DNA from: Candidatus Hemicellulosilyticus sp. P3
GTDB taxonomy: Bacteria; Bacteroidota; Bacteroidia; Bacteroidales; P3
Length of the DNA stretch: 64,000 bases
Assembly (NCBI GenBank): GCA_001543385.1
Contig: LPNH01000017.1
Coordinates: 1 to 64,000 of the forward strand
Reading direction: 5' to 3'
Part shown: one piece after another, positions 18,811 through 28,117 of the stretch
Position numbering within the stretch: the first letter of the stretch is position 1
Layout: every line of letters begins with the position of its first letter
Position numbers and translations under genes: made by a program
The notes under the pieces: generated by a model
What the model saw: only the letters and a program-made list of their open reading frames with translations
What the model was told of the DNA's origin: nothing
Databases searched by the model: none

Positions 18811-19062
18811 TCATCCTTTCGCTTTGGCCAACGCAGCCTTGCATTCCACCCCCTCCAACCGGCCCAGCCGGCCTGTGAGAGTGTTGATTTGATCCACGCT
18901 GCCCTCGACAATCAATGCGATGACAGCAATCGGGCGGTCGCGAAACGGCAACCCTTGGCGGCACAGGATAATGCCGCTGTATTGTGAAAGAATGTGGTTG
19001 ACCTCGGCTGACCGCATGCGGTCGGCTATGAGTATGGTGATTGTTCCTATTCTCTGCTCCAT
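18811..19062 (-). CDS. TM1266-family iron-only hydrogenase system putative regulator
   Basis: 83 residues with an ACT/NikR-C-like alpha-beta fold: RIGTITILIADR, VNHILSQYSGIILCRQGLPF, RPIAVIALIVEGSVDQINTLTGRLGRLEGVECKA. This is the small family regularly encoded beside hydE/hydF/hydG and annotated as a putative regulator of the iron-only hydrogenase system. It heads the hydG transcript from the -7 element at 19102-19109. The role is inferred from family context. Confidence 0.88.
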   Translation of the reverse strand: MEQRIGTITILIADRMRSAEVNHILSQYSGIILCRQGLPFRDRPIAVIALIVEGSVDQINTLTGRLGRLEGVECKAALAKAKG

Positions 19063-19101
19063 CAGGTGTCAGGCTTTTGGGTTAGAAAAAGGTTGACGCT
19101 G

Positions 19102-19109
19102 CAAATATA
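19102..19109 (-). promoter_or_regulatory. -7 promoter element for TM1266-hydG
   Basis: Minus-strand TATATTTG, about 40 nt before the start codon. Confidence 0.6.
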
Positions 19110-19139
19110 GAAATTTTTTTTCAAACAGGCACGAATGCC

Positions 19140-20543
19140 CTATTTGACAAAAAATTCCTTGCCCGTCTGCCAGTCCTGCATCAGGCGGCGGAAACCGGCG
19201 TAATGCTCCATGTCGACGGCGCTGCAGGTGACGGTCAGTTGGCGGCTGACCTCGATGCGGCGCCCTTTCTGGCTGACACTCACGTCGATGCTTCCCACTC
19301 CGTCTATGCTGTACCGGATGCGTTGCTTGCCCCCCACCAGATTTACCTTTTTCGGCAGCGGGATGCTGTATCGGTAGCTCTCGTTGCAGGGGCTGACGGC
19401 CACGGGTACATTGCGCGACGGTGTCAGCAGGGCCGGGTCTATGTCCAGTGCTCCTTCGACCGAAGGCAGTGTCAGCCGGCAGTATCCATCGGCCAGTTCC
19501 TGCGGAGCATAGTCCAGCGTGCTGTCAATCTGGATCGGGGCGCCGTCGTCTCGGGCGGCACCCTCGGGTTGCCAGGGTTGTGAGGAAAGTGGATCGATGC
19601 GGTAACGCATGTTGTCAATATCGACATCGATGCGGAAACTCTCGGCGATATTGTGCACGGCAGTGTCACGAACCAGTGTGGCGTCGAGTCCTGCGCGGTT
19701 CAGCAACGCCGTGGCGAGGTTGGCGCAGTCGGCGGGTGTGCCGCAGTTGTCGGCATAGACCTCGTCGGCTGCCGCGATGTTGTAGTCGAGGCGTGCCAGG
19801 TCAAGGCCATGGCGGCAGACCACACGCTCTCTCACCCATCGGCAGACGGCCTGTGCGCGCTCCAACGCAGGAAGTTTGGCCACAGTGTCCACCCAGCGTG
19901 CCGCTGCCAGCTGGCGTTCGCTCTCCCATCGGGGCAGCTCCCCGAGGCGGATGTCCACCTCGTAGTCCGTCGGCTTGACCGCATAGGCCACCGGGCTCCA
20001 GTCGTCTTGCGGAATATTCAGCGCCTCGCGCAGCAGCTTTCCGTCCACCACCACTTCGTAGCGGCGCACCGGGTAGCGCTGCATCATGTCGAAATGCTCA
20101 TACAGACGGTTGCTGTGTCGGTGCAGCGTGTAGTCCAGCACCACGGTGCAGCCCTCTTCCAGCGCGGTGTGCACCACCACCATCTCGCGCAGGTCGTTCA
20201 GCCGGCCGCATTCGGCGCAACTTTCGGGCAGTTGCTCGACATAGGCGCTGGGGCGCGGCTCCACCTTGCGTCCGTCCGGCAGCAGGGTGTAGCATTCGTT
20301 GATGGTGAGCAGTTCGAAGTGGGGGTTGTATTCGATAAAACTCTCGCCGTTGAGCGCATAGGCCGTAATGGCACGGTTCCGCAACAGTCTGATCTCTTTG
20401 CGGAAACGGACATCCATGCTGCCGTCTTCGAATGTGGTGTATTCGCGGCGGACAAGCAGATATTCGGCGTCGGGTTGCGGCTGTTGTGCCAGCAGGGGGA
20501 TGATGGCCGCTAAAGCTATGACAGTAAGGAGCATTCTTTTCAT
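19140..20543 (-). CDS. DUF3857-family protein with degenerate transglutaminase-like domain
   Basis: 467 residues: signal peptide ending LLAQ, a DUF3857 beta domain (YTTFEDGSMDVRFRKEIRLL, EGCTVVLDYTLHR), then a transglutaminase-like region NCGTPADCANLATALLNRAG. Compared by eye with the neighbouring paralogue, the catalytic Cys position is occupied by Pro, with a Cys three residues later. The His position (ESFRIDVD) has no His, while the Asp (RIDPLSS) is kept. It is therefore probably a non-catalytic periplasmic partner. It lies 18 nt after the active-looking paralogue, in the same operon. Confidence 0.75.
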   Translation of the reverse strand: MKRMLLTVIALAAIIPLLAQQPQPDAEYLLVRREYTTFEDGSMDVRFRKEIRLLRNRAITAYALNGESFIEYNPHFELLTINECYTLLPDGRKVEPRPSAYVEQLPESCAECGRLNDLREMVVVHTALEEGCTVVLDYTLHRHSNRLYEHFDMMQRYPVRRYEVVVDGKLLREALNIPQDDWSPVAYAVKPTDYEVDIRLGELPRWESERQLAAARWVDTVAKLPALERAQAVCRWVRERVVCRHGLDLARLDYNIAAADEVYADNCGTPADCANLATALLNRAGLDATLVRDTAVHNIAESFRIDVDIDNMRYRIDPLSSQPWQPEGAARDDGAPIQIDSTLDYAPQELADGYCRLTLPSVEGALDIDPALLTPSRNVPVAVSPCNESYRYSIPLPKKVNLVGGKQRIRYSIDGVGSIDVSVSQKGRRIEVSRQLTVTCSAVDMEHYAGFRRLMQDWQTGKEFFVK

Positions 20544-20561
20544 GATACAGACTTTAAGAGA

Positions 20562-22481
20562 TTATTTCGACAGGATGACGGGTGTTGTGGCCAGCAGCCG
20601 CTGGTTTTGCACCACCTGACGGAACATGGGCCACTCATGCGCTTCATAGACACGTTTGCCGAGCATCACGCTCGCGTCAAACAGCAGCGTGTCGCCGTCC
20701 ATCCAATAACGGCAGCCGAAACTTGCGGCGGGGTCGGCCACTCCTTCCACCATGGGGAAATGGAGCTGCTTGTAGACCGCCGGCAGGCTGACCTTCTCAT
20801 GTATCTCCACCACCCGCGAGCAGGCGTCGGCAAAAGGCTGGGTGCGCAGTTCGGCTTCGGTGTTGAAGAAGAGATGCGGCATGGCTCGGGCGAAGAGTTT
20901 GCGGGCCGAGAGCGGAATGAAGACGGCTGTATTGCCGTCCACCACGGCATAGCGCGGAATGCGGTAGCGGTATGTAATGCGGACAGGCTGGCTCAGATAT
21001 GAGTCGGGGTCGGTGTGTTCGACAGCGGTTATTTCAGCCTGCGGGGCAATACGCAGCAGCTCCAGTTCCAGATTGTTGCGCCATTGGCTCTGGGCGCTGT
21101 TGAATATCGAGCGTATGCGGCTGTCGCTCTGCCCCTCGGCGGTGACGGTGACGGTGCCGCTGAGCGTGCCGGCAGGGTCCAGCTTGCTCGTGGCGTCGAT
21201 ACGGATATAATGGTTCTCCGGAGCCGAGAGCGGTGTGTACTGCAGCGTGGCGCCGTCGGGCAGTCCGATAAGGTAGCCCTGCTGTTGCTCTGCGCTGCTC
21301 CAGAGTTCGCGGGTGTTCGGCACCCACGTCGGGTCGAGCATCTCGAAGTGGCCGTCGCGGCGCTGAACGGCGCATACACTGTGGTTGAACTGGTCGGCCG
21401 GTATGGGGTCGATGCGCTCATGCGCCATCGTCATGGCGGCGTAGGCGTTGAATCCGGCGGCACGCAGCATCGTGACCAACATGCCGGCTTTGTCCTTGCA
21501 CACGCCGCAACGGTCTGTGAAGTTCATGTCGGCATTGTGCAGTGTGTAACCTTCCCCTTCGCCCATGCTGATGCCGCAGTAGCGTATATTGTCGGCCACC
21601 CAGTGGGTGAGAATGGCGATGCTGTCCTGCTCGGTGTGCGCGTTGCGCAACAGTTCGTCAACCTTGGCTTGCACTTCGGCGGTGGGCGTAAAGCTGCCGT
21701 AATCTTCGTTGACGCCGTAAAACCAGACGGACTTCGACTGCCAGTCGGGCGCGGTGCTGAGCAGCAACTTCGGCTCAATATCGTTGTTGGCCAGTGTGCG
21801 GGGCTCCAATGCAAGCGGCAATATGTCCGTGGAGCTGAACGTATAGGTCATCAGGTCGCCGTGCTGTTCGCTTTCCACCGTCACCCGTCCTTTCGGGTCG
21901 TTGTAGACCGCATATTGCAATTGTTTGCTCCGGGGCAGAGTAAGGCGATAGACACGTCGTTGCACCGGATGTTTGCTCCAGAAGGGGACGATGTCATAGA
22001 AATGGCCGCGCATGGGCGGAATATAGCGGCTGTCATCCTCCCTGTCGCCGAGCAGCGCGTAGGTGAAGCCTTTTCGGTAGGTCGTGTACTCCAGCTCGTC
22101 GCCGGGGTCCAGATGCCCCACCTGCACCATCTTCTGCGAGGCGCCCCAATAGATGAGGCGGGCCGGTGCCACGTAGTCATAGACTGTGCCGTCGTTCTCT
22201 TTGTCTATCAGCACTTCGACGCGGCCTGTCGCGTGTCGGTGTACGATGACTTGGCGGAATTCGACATAGGCCGACAGCGGGTCGTAGTCAATTCTGAGCG
22301 TTGTGTTGTCGCGGCATCCCTTGGCGTCGTCCATGCGGATGCGTTCGTGGCGGACGGCATGGCTCAGCCCCGATTCCTCCATCAGCACCAATGTGGAGTC
22401 GTAGAGAGAGGTCTGATGTTGTGCCCGTAATGTCGACAGCCCCGCCAATAGGGTGAAAAACAATAAATATTTCTTCATCAT
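20562..22481 (-). CDS. DUF3857 and transglutaminase domain periplasmic protein
   Basis: About 640 residues. Signal peptide (KKYLLFFTLLAGLSTLRAQ), N-terminal DUF3857, central transglutaminase-like domain and C-terminal DUF2569/3858-like beta region. The Cys-His-Asp triad is complete: DRCGVCKDKAGMLVTMLRAAG, FNHSVCAV and MLDPTWVP. Such proteins are common in Bacteroidales periplasm; substrates are unknown. I take the start at 22481 rather than the in-frame ATG at 22502, because the signal peptide begins there. It is followed immediately by the inactive paralogue. Confidence 0.82.
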   Translation of the reverse strand: MMKKYLLFFTLLAGLSTLRAQHQTSLYDSTLVLMEESGLSHAVRHERIRMDDAKGCRDNTTLRIDYDPLSAYVEFRQVIVHRHATGRVEVLIDKENDGTVYDYVAPARLIYWGASQKMVQVGHLDPGDELEYTTYRKGFTYALLGDREDDSRYIPPMRGHFYDIVPFWSKHPVQRRVYRLTLPRSKQLQYAVYNDPKGRVTVESEQHGDLMTYTFSSTDILPLALEPRTLANNDIEPKLLLSTAPDWQSKSVWFYGVNEDYGSFTPTAEVQAKVDELLRNAHTEQDSIAILTHWVADNIRYCGISMGEGEGYTLHNADMNFTDRCGVCKDKAGMLVTMLRAAGFNAYAAMTMAHERIDPIPADQFNHSVCAVQRRDGHFEMLDPTWVPNTRELWSSAEQQQGYLIGLPDGATLQYTPLSAPENHYIRIDATSKLDPAGTLSGTVTVTAEGQSDSRIRSIFNSAQSQWRNNLELELLRIAPQAEITAVEHTDPDSYLSQPVRITYRYRIPRYAVVDGNTAVFIPLSARKLFARAMPHLFFNTEAELRTQPFADACSRVVEIHEKVSLPAVYKQLHFPMVEGVADPAASFGCRYWMDGDTLLFDASVMLGKRVYEAHEWPMFRQVVQNQRLLATTPVILSK

Positions 22482-22510
22482 ATCACATATATTCAAAATC
22501 AATCATCGTG

Positions 22511-25500
22511 TCATGGTTCACAGACAACCAGTTTTTGAGCCGACTCGCCCAGCCTGAGGGTGTAAATCCCTCGCGGCAGCTGCAACGGCAGATAGATCTC
22601 TGTGCCCTGCACCGTCTGTTTCAGCACACAGCGCCCCAATGCGTCATAAACGGCCAGTTGTTGCCGTTTGCCGTCGGGCAGAACCAGATGCACGCCGTGG
22701 TTGGCAGGGTTGGGGTAGAATTGCCAGTCCCCCTTGTCCGCGCGGGCGATGCCGTCATCGAGGAAACGCACGCTGAATGTGCAGGTGCTGCCGTTGGGTC
22801 GGATGTCATATATCTCGAAACTGTTCTCCGCAGTGCCGTCGGTCAGATAAGGCCGGGGGTTGCTGCCGGGGCCGAACGCATCTCGGCCTTCGCTGCCGTC
22901 GAAGGCGGCGCGGTGCGGCTGCCCCTGCACCGTGTCGCTGTCGCTGCCCGGGCGGAACAGCCAATAAGAGTGGGCGCGGGTCGTGTAGTCGAAAAAGGCG
23001 TTGCCCATATACAGGTCGCTGACAGTTGTCGTGTCCACCCATCGTCCGATGAGTAGTCCGCTGTACGGGAGATCCGCCTCAAACGGGTCTTCCCTGTTGC
23101 GGTATTCAAACGTGAACCACTGGTTGCTGTCGATAGCGGAACGGATGTAGTACAGGTTTTGCGAAGGGCTGCTGCCGCTGCTGAACAATGTATAGGTGCC
23201 GTCGCCGGTGATTTCGGCAGGTGTGTCGACAATGTGCAGGTATTGGTGCTTTATCATGGCCGACGGGTGGACGCAGTTGCCGTCGCACATGATGTCCCAT
23301 CGCCCCACAGGCGACACATCGGGATAATTGACGTAATGGTAGAGGTCGGGCATGCCCATCGAATGACCTAACTCATGGCAGAAGGTGTTGGTGCGGAAGT
23401 AATAACCCGCCCCCTCAAACTCCATGTTGAAACAGTTGAGCCGTTTGCCGTTGACTGTGACAGTGCGTCCCACCGCATCGTGCGGGAAAAACTCCATGTG
23501 GGGCCACAGGATGCTGGCCCATTCGCCCACACCGCCCTTGACCACAAAGCTTACATTGTCAATATCGCCGTCTCCGTCGCCGTCGAGCACCATGTCCGCC
23601 GGCACCAGGCCGCAGCTGTCTATATAGTCGGCGATGCGGGCCAGCAATGCCTGCTCCCGGGCGTGGATGCCGGTCAGGGGCACCTCGTCGGTATAGCCGT
23701 CGGGGTTCGTCGGACTGTAGGGGGTGTAATATCCGCGCGGATAGGCGTCGACATACGACACAATCCGGCCGTTGTCGTCAATCTGGTCGGCATAGACGGT
23801 TTGTATGTGTATCTTGTCGTAGCTCACCGCCGCATAATAGTTGGCAACGCTGTGGTAGCCCTCTTCACGGTTGTTGAACATGGGGTCTATGTCGTCGATG
23901 GTCTTGCTGATTTCTGCGTCGTCGGCAAAACGTACAAAGACAACCAGATTGGTCATCAGCGAACGGTTGCTGTCGACCACGACGAACGGTGTCACACTGC
24001 GGTGGTCGGCGTCGTTGAGGTAGTAGGTCAAATCCTCTTCCGCTCCGGCTGCGAACGGCTGGTCGTAATATTGCATCACGGCGCGGTAGTGGCCGACAGG
24101 CAGGTCTGTCGCATAGGCAAACATACATTGTATTGTGTCGCCGGGTTGTATCGTCAGCGTGCGGCCGTCCACACATCCCATATATTCATTGGCGTCATTG
24201 TAAATATTCACTCCGGTATGCATTGTGACCGCGGCGTCGCCGATGTTGGTCATGCTGTATTGGCCCGAAACCGGTGCTCCGCGTTGCAACTCGCCGCTGT
24301 CCATCGTCAGGTCGCCGGCCATGACAGACATGCCGACGGCATTGTACTCAGGCCGCAGCCCGAAAATGGCGCTTTGGTTCATCGCGAAATTATACTGCGT
24401 ATAGGGACGTAGCACCGACACGGCGTAGTAGCCGTTATATTCGCCTTGCCAGCCCCAGTTCACATGGAACAGCCCGTTGGTGTCGTAGCCGTCAAGCACA
24501 AAGGCGTGACCTCCGGCCAACGTATGTTCGGCTGTGTCCTCCACCGAGCTTCCGGCATAGATGACGGGGCGGCCGTTGGCCAACTCGCGTCTAAGCGCAT
24601 CGGTCCATTGCGTCTCGGAGTAGTACATACGGGCGGCTATGCGTGCGGTGGCGCTGTAATGGAAATAACGTGTCAGTGCGGTCAGTATGTCATACATATA
24701 CGAGCCGCTACCGCCGTCGCATCCCGAGTTGTACATCATATTGACGGCAATGCCGCATTGGGACAGCAGGGTCGCCACGGCTTCCACCTCCTCGTCGCTG
24801 CTGCCGCTGTTCAGTTGATAGGGCATCAAGTCCCATTGATAGTTCGTCGCGGCAAAGTCTGCCGACAAGGTGCCGTAACGCCAGCACGGATAGGCGCCGT
24901 CGTGGCTGTAGCTGTGACGGCCGTATCCGTGGGCCGGGAACGACCAATAGCGCATCACCTGCGCCATGGAGAGGGCGCCGCAACCTACCGAAGGCCGGTG
25001 GTCCATCACGGCTAAGCTGCTGTCCGACAGCGAGGCGGTGTCAATCGGTATCTGGCTGTTGTACCCATACTGTGTCTGATTCCAGCTGCTGACCAGCATC
25101 GGGGCCACGCTGTCGGGCAGCGCGTCCTTGGTGCCTGAGGGTGCAGTCAGGGGGGTGCCCCCATCCAGCAACTCCAGCTGACGGTTGCAGTCGTGCATCC
25201 AGTTGCGCAGCGCATCCGGCAGCATACCGCCGTCCACAGCACCTTGAGGGGCGTAAGCCACAATGTCGCGTGCGCCGCTGTGGTCGCCCACGATGACAAA
25301 TCCGCCGCCGTCAATATTAAAAACGTAAAGATGCGGCCATTCGGGCCGATCGGCCGGTGTCAACCGCGGGGTTGCTTTCGACGGCCTGTGCGCAACGACC
25401 CATTGTGTGGCTATGTCACGCGCCTCCTCCGGTGTCCGCGGTGTGGCCCACACCTGTGCCAGCATGAGCAGCAAGGGGGTGATAATCAGGATTCGGTGGC

Positions 25501-25516
25501 GGTGTGATCGGTTCAT
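22511..25516 (-). CDS. Secreted two-protease fusion: C10 cysteine peptidase + M6 metallopeptidase + T9SS tail
   Basis: About 1000 residues. Signal peptide (ITPLLLMLAQVWA), then a Spi_C10-like propeptide (DIATQWVVAHR...VFNIDGGGFVIVGDHSG) and a streptopain-family C10 domain. The C10 nucleophile is in SVGCGALSMAQVMRYW (Cys about 179) and the His in AGGHAFVLDGY (about 337). A linker follows, then an M6 (immune inhibitor A-like) metallopeptidase with TFCHELGHSMGMPDLYHY (about residue 710). The end is a T9SS type A sorting domain (YPNPANHG, AVYDALGRCVLKQ, LPRGIYTLRLG). Both active sites look intact. The start at 25516 avoids overlap with the upstream gene; 25558 is an alternative. Confidence 0.88.
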   Translation of the reverse strand: MNRSHRHRILIITPLLLMLAQVWATPRTPEEARDIATQWVVAHRPSKATPRLTPADRPEWPHLYVFNIDGGGFVIVGDHSGARDIVAYAPQGAVDGGMLPDALRNWMHDCNRQLELLDGGTPLTAPSGTKDALPDSVAPMLVSSWNQTQYGYNSQIPIDTASLSDSSLAVMDHRPSVGCGALSMAQVMRYWSFPAHGYGRHSYSHDGAYPCWRYGTLSADFAATNYQWDLMPYQLNSGSSDEEVEAVATLLSQCGIAVNMMYNSGCDGGSGSYMYDILTALTRYFHYSATARIAARMYYSETQWTDALRRELANGRPVIYAGSSVEDTAEHTLAGGHAFVLDGYDTNGLFHVNWGWQGEYNGYYAVSVLRPYTQYNFAMNQSAIFGLRPEYNAVGMSVMAGDLTMDSGELQRGAPVSGQYSMTNIGDAAVTMHTGVNIYNDANEYMGCVDGRTLTIQPGDTIQCMFAYATDLPVGHYRAVMQYYDQPFAAGAEEDLTYYLNDADHRSVTPFVVVDSNRSLMTNLVVFVRFADDAEISKTIDDIDPMFNNREEGYHSVANYYAAVSYDKIHIQTVYADQIDDNGRIVSYVDAYPRGYYTPYSPTNPDGYTDEVPLTGIHAREQALLARIADYIDSCGLVPADMVLDGDGDGDIDNVSFVVKGGVGEWASILWPHMEFFPHDAVGRTVTVNGKRLNCFNMEFEGAGYYFRTNTFCHELGHSMGMPDLYHYVNYPDVSPVGRWDIMCDGNCVHPSAMIKHQYLHIVDTPAEITGDGTYTLFSSGSSPSQNLYYIRSAIDSNQWFTFEYRNREDPFEADLPYSGLLIGRWVDTTTVSDLYMGNAFFDYTTRAHSYWLFRPGSDSDTVQGQPHRAAFDGSEGRDAFGPGSNPRPYLTDGTAENSFEIYDIRPNGSTCTFSVRFLDDGIARADKGDWQFYPNPANHGVHLVLPDGKRQQLAVYDALGRCVLKQTVQGTEIYLPLQLPRGIYTLRLGESAQKLVVCEP

Positions 25517-25535
25517 GGTGAGGTGGATGTTGAGT

Positions 25536-26684
25536 TTATTGTTGTTTGTGGTTTTCATGCAGCGAAGCGGTGAGCCGGACGAACAGCGTCAGTGACAGCG
25601 GGACGACCGCGCTGTTGATCTGTTGCGGCACACCGATCAGCGTCAGCACCATGGCGGCGGCGAGCATTGTCATCTGTACAACGGTCATCCACCGTGCACT
25701 CTGACGGCCGCGGATGAGGAAATAGAGCCATAGCGGCGAGGCCCACAGCAGGTTGAGATTCCAGTTGGTGTAATGGTGTGAAGTGCCGAACCATAGGAAT
25801 ATCAGCAATAGCGACACAAGAAAGCCCGTGCCGTAAAGGATGCAGTCTATCCAGCGCAAACTCCACCCTCGCCGGCTGCCTGTCATGCTGAGCACCACAA
25901 TGACGACAAACAGACCCCATCCGGCTGCCAGCGGTGATACGGGGCAGGAGGTCGCGGTCTGCTCTCCCGGCAACAGCTCCGTGGCGGGGCTGGACAGCGG
26001 CTGTCCGTCGTCCAGTGTGGCCGAGCCTGCCAGCTGCATCAGGTGGAACGGCGCAAACATCAGCTCGCGGGCGTTGCATACATGGTCTGTCGGCATACCC
26101 AACACCAGGTCCAGCGCAAAACGCCACCACAGATGACCGGCTGTGGCACCGTAAACCACATCCCGATAAGTGATACGCTGCACCGGCTCGTTATAGCGGA
26201 TGCTGCGGCGGCCCAAGGCGGCGTCAATGACATCGCGGGGACGTGTGGCGCAGTTGTCGCGGAAGAAATCGTAGCGATAATAGCGGTATTCGGGCTCATA
26301 GTTGGTCTCAAGCAGGATGAAAAGGTTCTCACGCTCCCGGCCGTCGAGCATGAGCCGCTGTTCGTAGACGGCACGCCGTTCCGCCCGATAGCATTGCATG
26401 AAGTGCCGGTAGCTGTCCCGGCTCAGACAGTAGTTGAGGTTGCCGCGTGCGAACGACCAATAAAAATGTGGCTGGTTGAAGTCATAAGTGCCGTAATTGT
26501 AGACATAATCGATGCCGTTGGCCGTGTCGCGCACGCGGATGGCGCTGTGGCCGAAAAACGTCTCCACTTCCCCGCCTTCGCCGCAGGTGAGCAGCGACAC
26601 GACGGCCCCGTCGCCCAGCGGTGTCCCGGCCGGGGCTGTCGTCACAACCGACAGCAGCAGCGCTATTGTCAAGAATCTTCTCAT
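25536..26684 (-). CDS. DUF4105 (Lnb-like) membrane protein
   Basis: 382 residues. Signal peptide RRFLTIALLLSVVTTAPAG, a periplasmic N-terminal DUF4105 domain (FFGHSAIRVRDTANG, YNYGTYDFNQPHFYWSFARGNLNY, YDFFRDNCATRPRDVID), then about five transmembrane helices. The conserved His (GHSAIR) and Cys (DNCATRPRD) correspond to the residues proposed for Lnb-type lipoprotein N-acyltransferases, so the reaction may be acyl transfer; this is family knowledge, not proof. The ATG at 26684 gives the signal peptide; the upstream in-frame extension is not protein-like. The gene follows mscS by 17 nt. Confidence 0.82.
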   Translation of the reverse strand: MRRFLTIALLLSVVTTAPAGTPLGDGAVVSLLTCGEGGEVETFFGHSAIRVRDTANGIDYVYNYGTYDFNQPHFYWSFARGNLNYCLSRDSYRHFMQCYRAERRAVYEQRLMLDGRERENLFILLETNYEPEYRYYRYDFFRDNCATRPRDVIDAALGRRSIRYNEPVQRITYRDVVYGATAGHLWWRFALDLVLGMPTDHVCNARELMFAPFHLMQLAGSATLDDGQPLSSPATELLPGEQTATSCPVSPLAAGWGLFVVIVVLSMTGSRRGWSLRWIDCILYGTGFLVSLLLIFLWFGTSHHYTNWNLNLLWASPLWLYFLIRGRQSARWMTVVQMTMLAAAMVLTLIGVPQQINSAVVPLSLTLFVRLTASLHENHKQQ

Positions 26685-26701
26685 AACAGCAATGTAATTC
26701 G

Positions 26702-27787
26702 TCAGTCGCCCGCCCCGAGTTTTTCCTCCTCCGATGTCTGCAGATGTGCCGTTGCGGTGCGCGGCTCCATCTGTATGGGTTGCTTTTCGGCTCCGTGATG
26801 CAGCGTGATTTGCGGGAAGGGTATCTCCACGCCGGCATTGTTGAATGCGATGTAGATGTCCTCGCGGATATGCATCCACAAAGTCCAGTAGTCCTCCACA
26901 GTCACCCACAGCCACAGCGTCAGGTCCACCGAGCTGTCGCCCAGATTGCTGACCGCGATCGTCGGCGCCTTGGGCTCATGCAGGATGAGCGGCTCGTTGT
27001 TGATGACCTGCCACAATGCCTCCTTGGCTTTCTTCAGGTCTGTCCCGTAGGCCACACTGGCCACCACATCAAGCCGGATAACAGGCTCCTTGGTGTGGTT
27101 GATAAGGCTTTTGGTGGCCAGTTCGCTGTTGGGGATGATGATGGTGCGCCCGTTGAAAGGCCGCATGAAGGTGTGGAAGATGCGTATCTCCTTGATATAA
27201 CCCTTGTAATTGCCGCATTCGATATAGTCATCCACCTTGAAAGGCTTCATCAGCAGGATGATGACACCACCGGCAAAATTCTGCAGCGTGCCCTGCAATG
27301 CCATGCCGATAGCCAGCCCCATGGCGCCCAGCAGCGCGATGAACGAGGTGGCCTTGATGCCGATCACATCCATGGCCATGATGATAATCATCGCCTTCAG
27401 CAACAGGTCCACCAGCGAGGCCAGAAAACTTTTCAGCGAGGCTTCGGCGCCGCGGCGGTCCAGCGCACGGATGATAGCCCGCTTCAGCATCTTGGCCAGT
27501 TTCATCCCCACCCACAGGATGAGGACAGCCACCAGCAGCTTGGGAATAAAGCCCACCGTCAGCTGCGTCAGTTCGCGCAAGCCGTCCTTGACAATGGTGT
27601 TCTCTCCGGTCACAATGCTTTTGATGTCGGAAAGATTCATATTCTTCAAACTGTCGGCCACCGTATGGGTGATACTGTCGGTGACTTTCAGCGTCTGCCC
27701 GAACTTGTCGTCAGGGATAGTCGGCGCGGCGGCGCCTTGGGCGGCGGCCGTCATCAGCGAGGGAGTGTTGTCGTCTAAAAGCAGCAT
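26702..27787 (-). CDS. Mechanosensitive ion channel, MscS family
   Basis: 361 residues. Three or four membrane segments, with the pore-lining helix recognisable as ALLGAMGLAIGMALQGTLQNFAGGVIILLMKPFKVDDYIE and the beta domain IRIFHTFMRPFNGRTIIIPNSEL. The C-terminal domain ends VEIPFPQITLHH. Opens on membrane tension during osmotic downshock. The N-terminal extension (about 60 residues) is variable. The gene is first in the minus run to DUF4105 and the fused protease, driven by the -7 element at 27817-27824. Confidence 0.93.
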   Translation of the reverse strand: MLLLDDNTPSLMTAAAQGAAAPTIPDDKFGQTLKVTDSITHTVADSLKNMNLSDIKSIVTGENTIVKDGLRELTQLTVGFIPKLLVAVLILWVGMKLAKMLKRAIIRALDRRGAEASLKSFLASLVDLLLKAMIIIMAMDVIGIKATSFIALLGAMGLAIGMALQGTLQNFAGGVIILLMKPFKVDDYIECGNYKGYIKEIRIFHTFMRPFNGRTIIIPNSELATKSLINHTKEPVIRLDVVASVAYGTDLKKAKEALWQVINNEPLILHEPKAPTIAVSNLGDSSVDLTLWLWVTVEDYWTLWMHIREDIYIAFNNAGVEIPFPQITLHHGAEKQPIQMEPRTATAHLQTSEEEKLGAGD

Positions 27788-27816
27788 AATGTAAAGAAAT
27801 TATACCTCATAAAATG

Positions 27817-27824
27817 CAAAGATA
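27817..27824 (-). promoter_or_regulatory. -7 promoter element for mscS operon
   Basis: Minus-strand TATCTTTG, 30 nt before the mscS ATG. Confidence 0.65.
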
Positions 27825-28083
27825 CATTTATTTTCTGAAAAACATCCGTAATTTCACCGTCATTGCCGTCGGGAGGGTCGGCCCCTTGCCGGCATGTCGT
27901 CAACCCCTACGGACACAACGGACGGGCCTCACTCCGGCCCTGCATTCGGATGCCACCGTGCCCGCCCCCCTCCATTCAGCCCTCCTGCCCTCAAAAACAA
28001 AGTAAACCGTCGTTGATGTGGCAATAAAAATCTTCATTTCACGTTACTCGTACAATTCCGTCGTCCGTTTTGAAAAAAATAAC
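27825..28083. other. Divergent intergenic region between mscS and methyltransferase
   Basis: No gene seen. The first 20 nt (TTTATTTTCTGAAAA) recur at 29111-29125. The middle is GC-rich without a convincing reading frame or hairpin. Confidence 0.4.
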
Positions 28084-28091
28084 TACTTTTG
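28084..28091 (+). promoter_or_regulatory. -7 promoter element for the methyltransferase
   Basis: TACTTTTG, 26 nt before the ATG at 28118. Confidence 0.55.
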
Positions 28092-28117
28092 TCCCTTGAT
28101 TAGATGCCGTTACAGCT

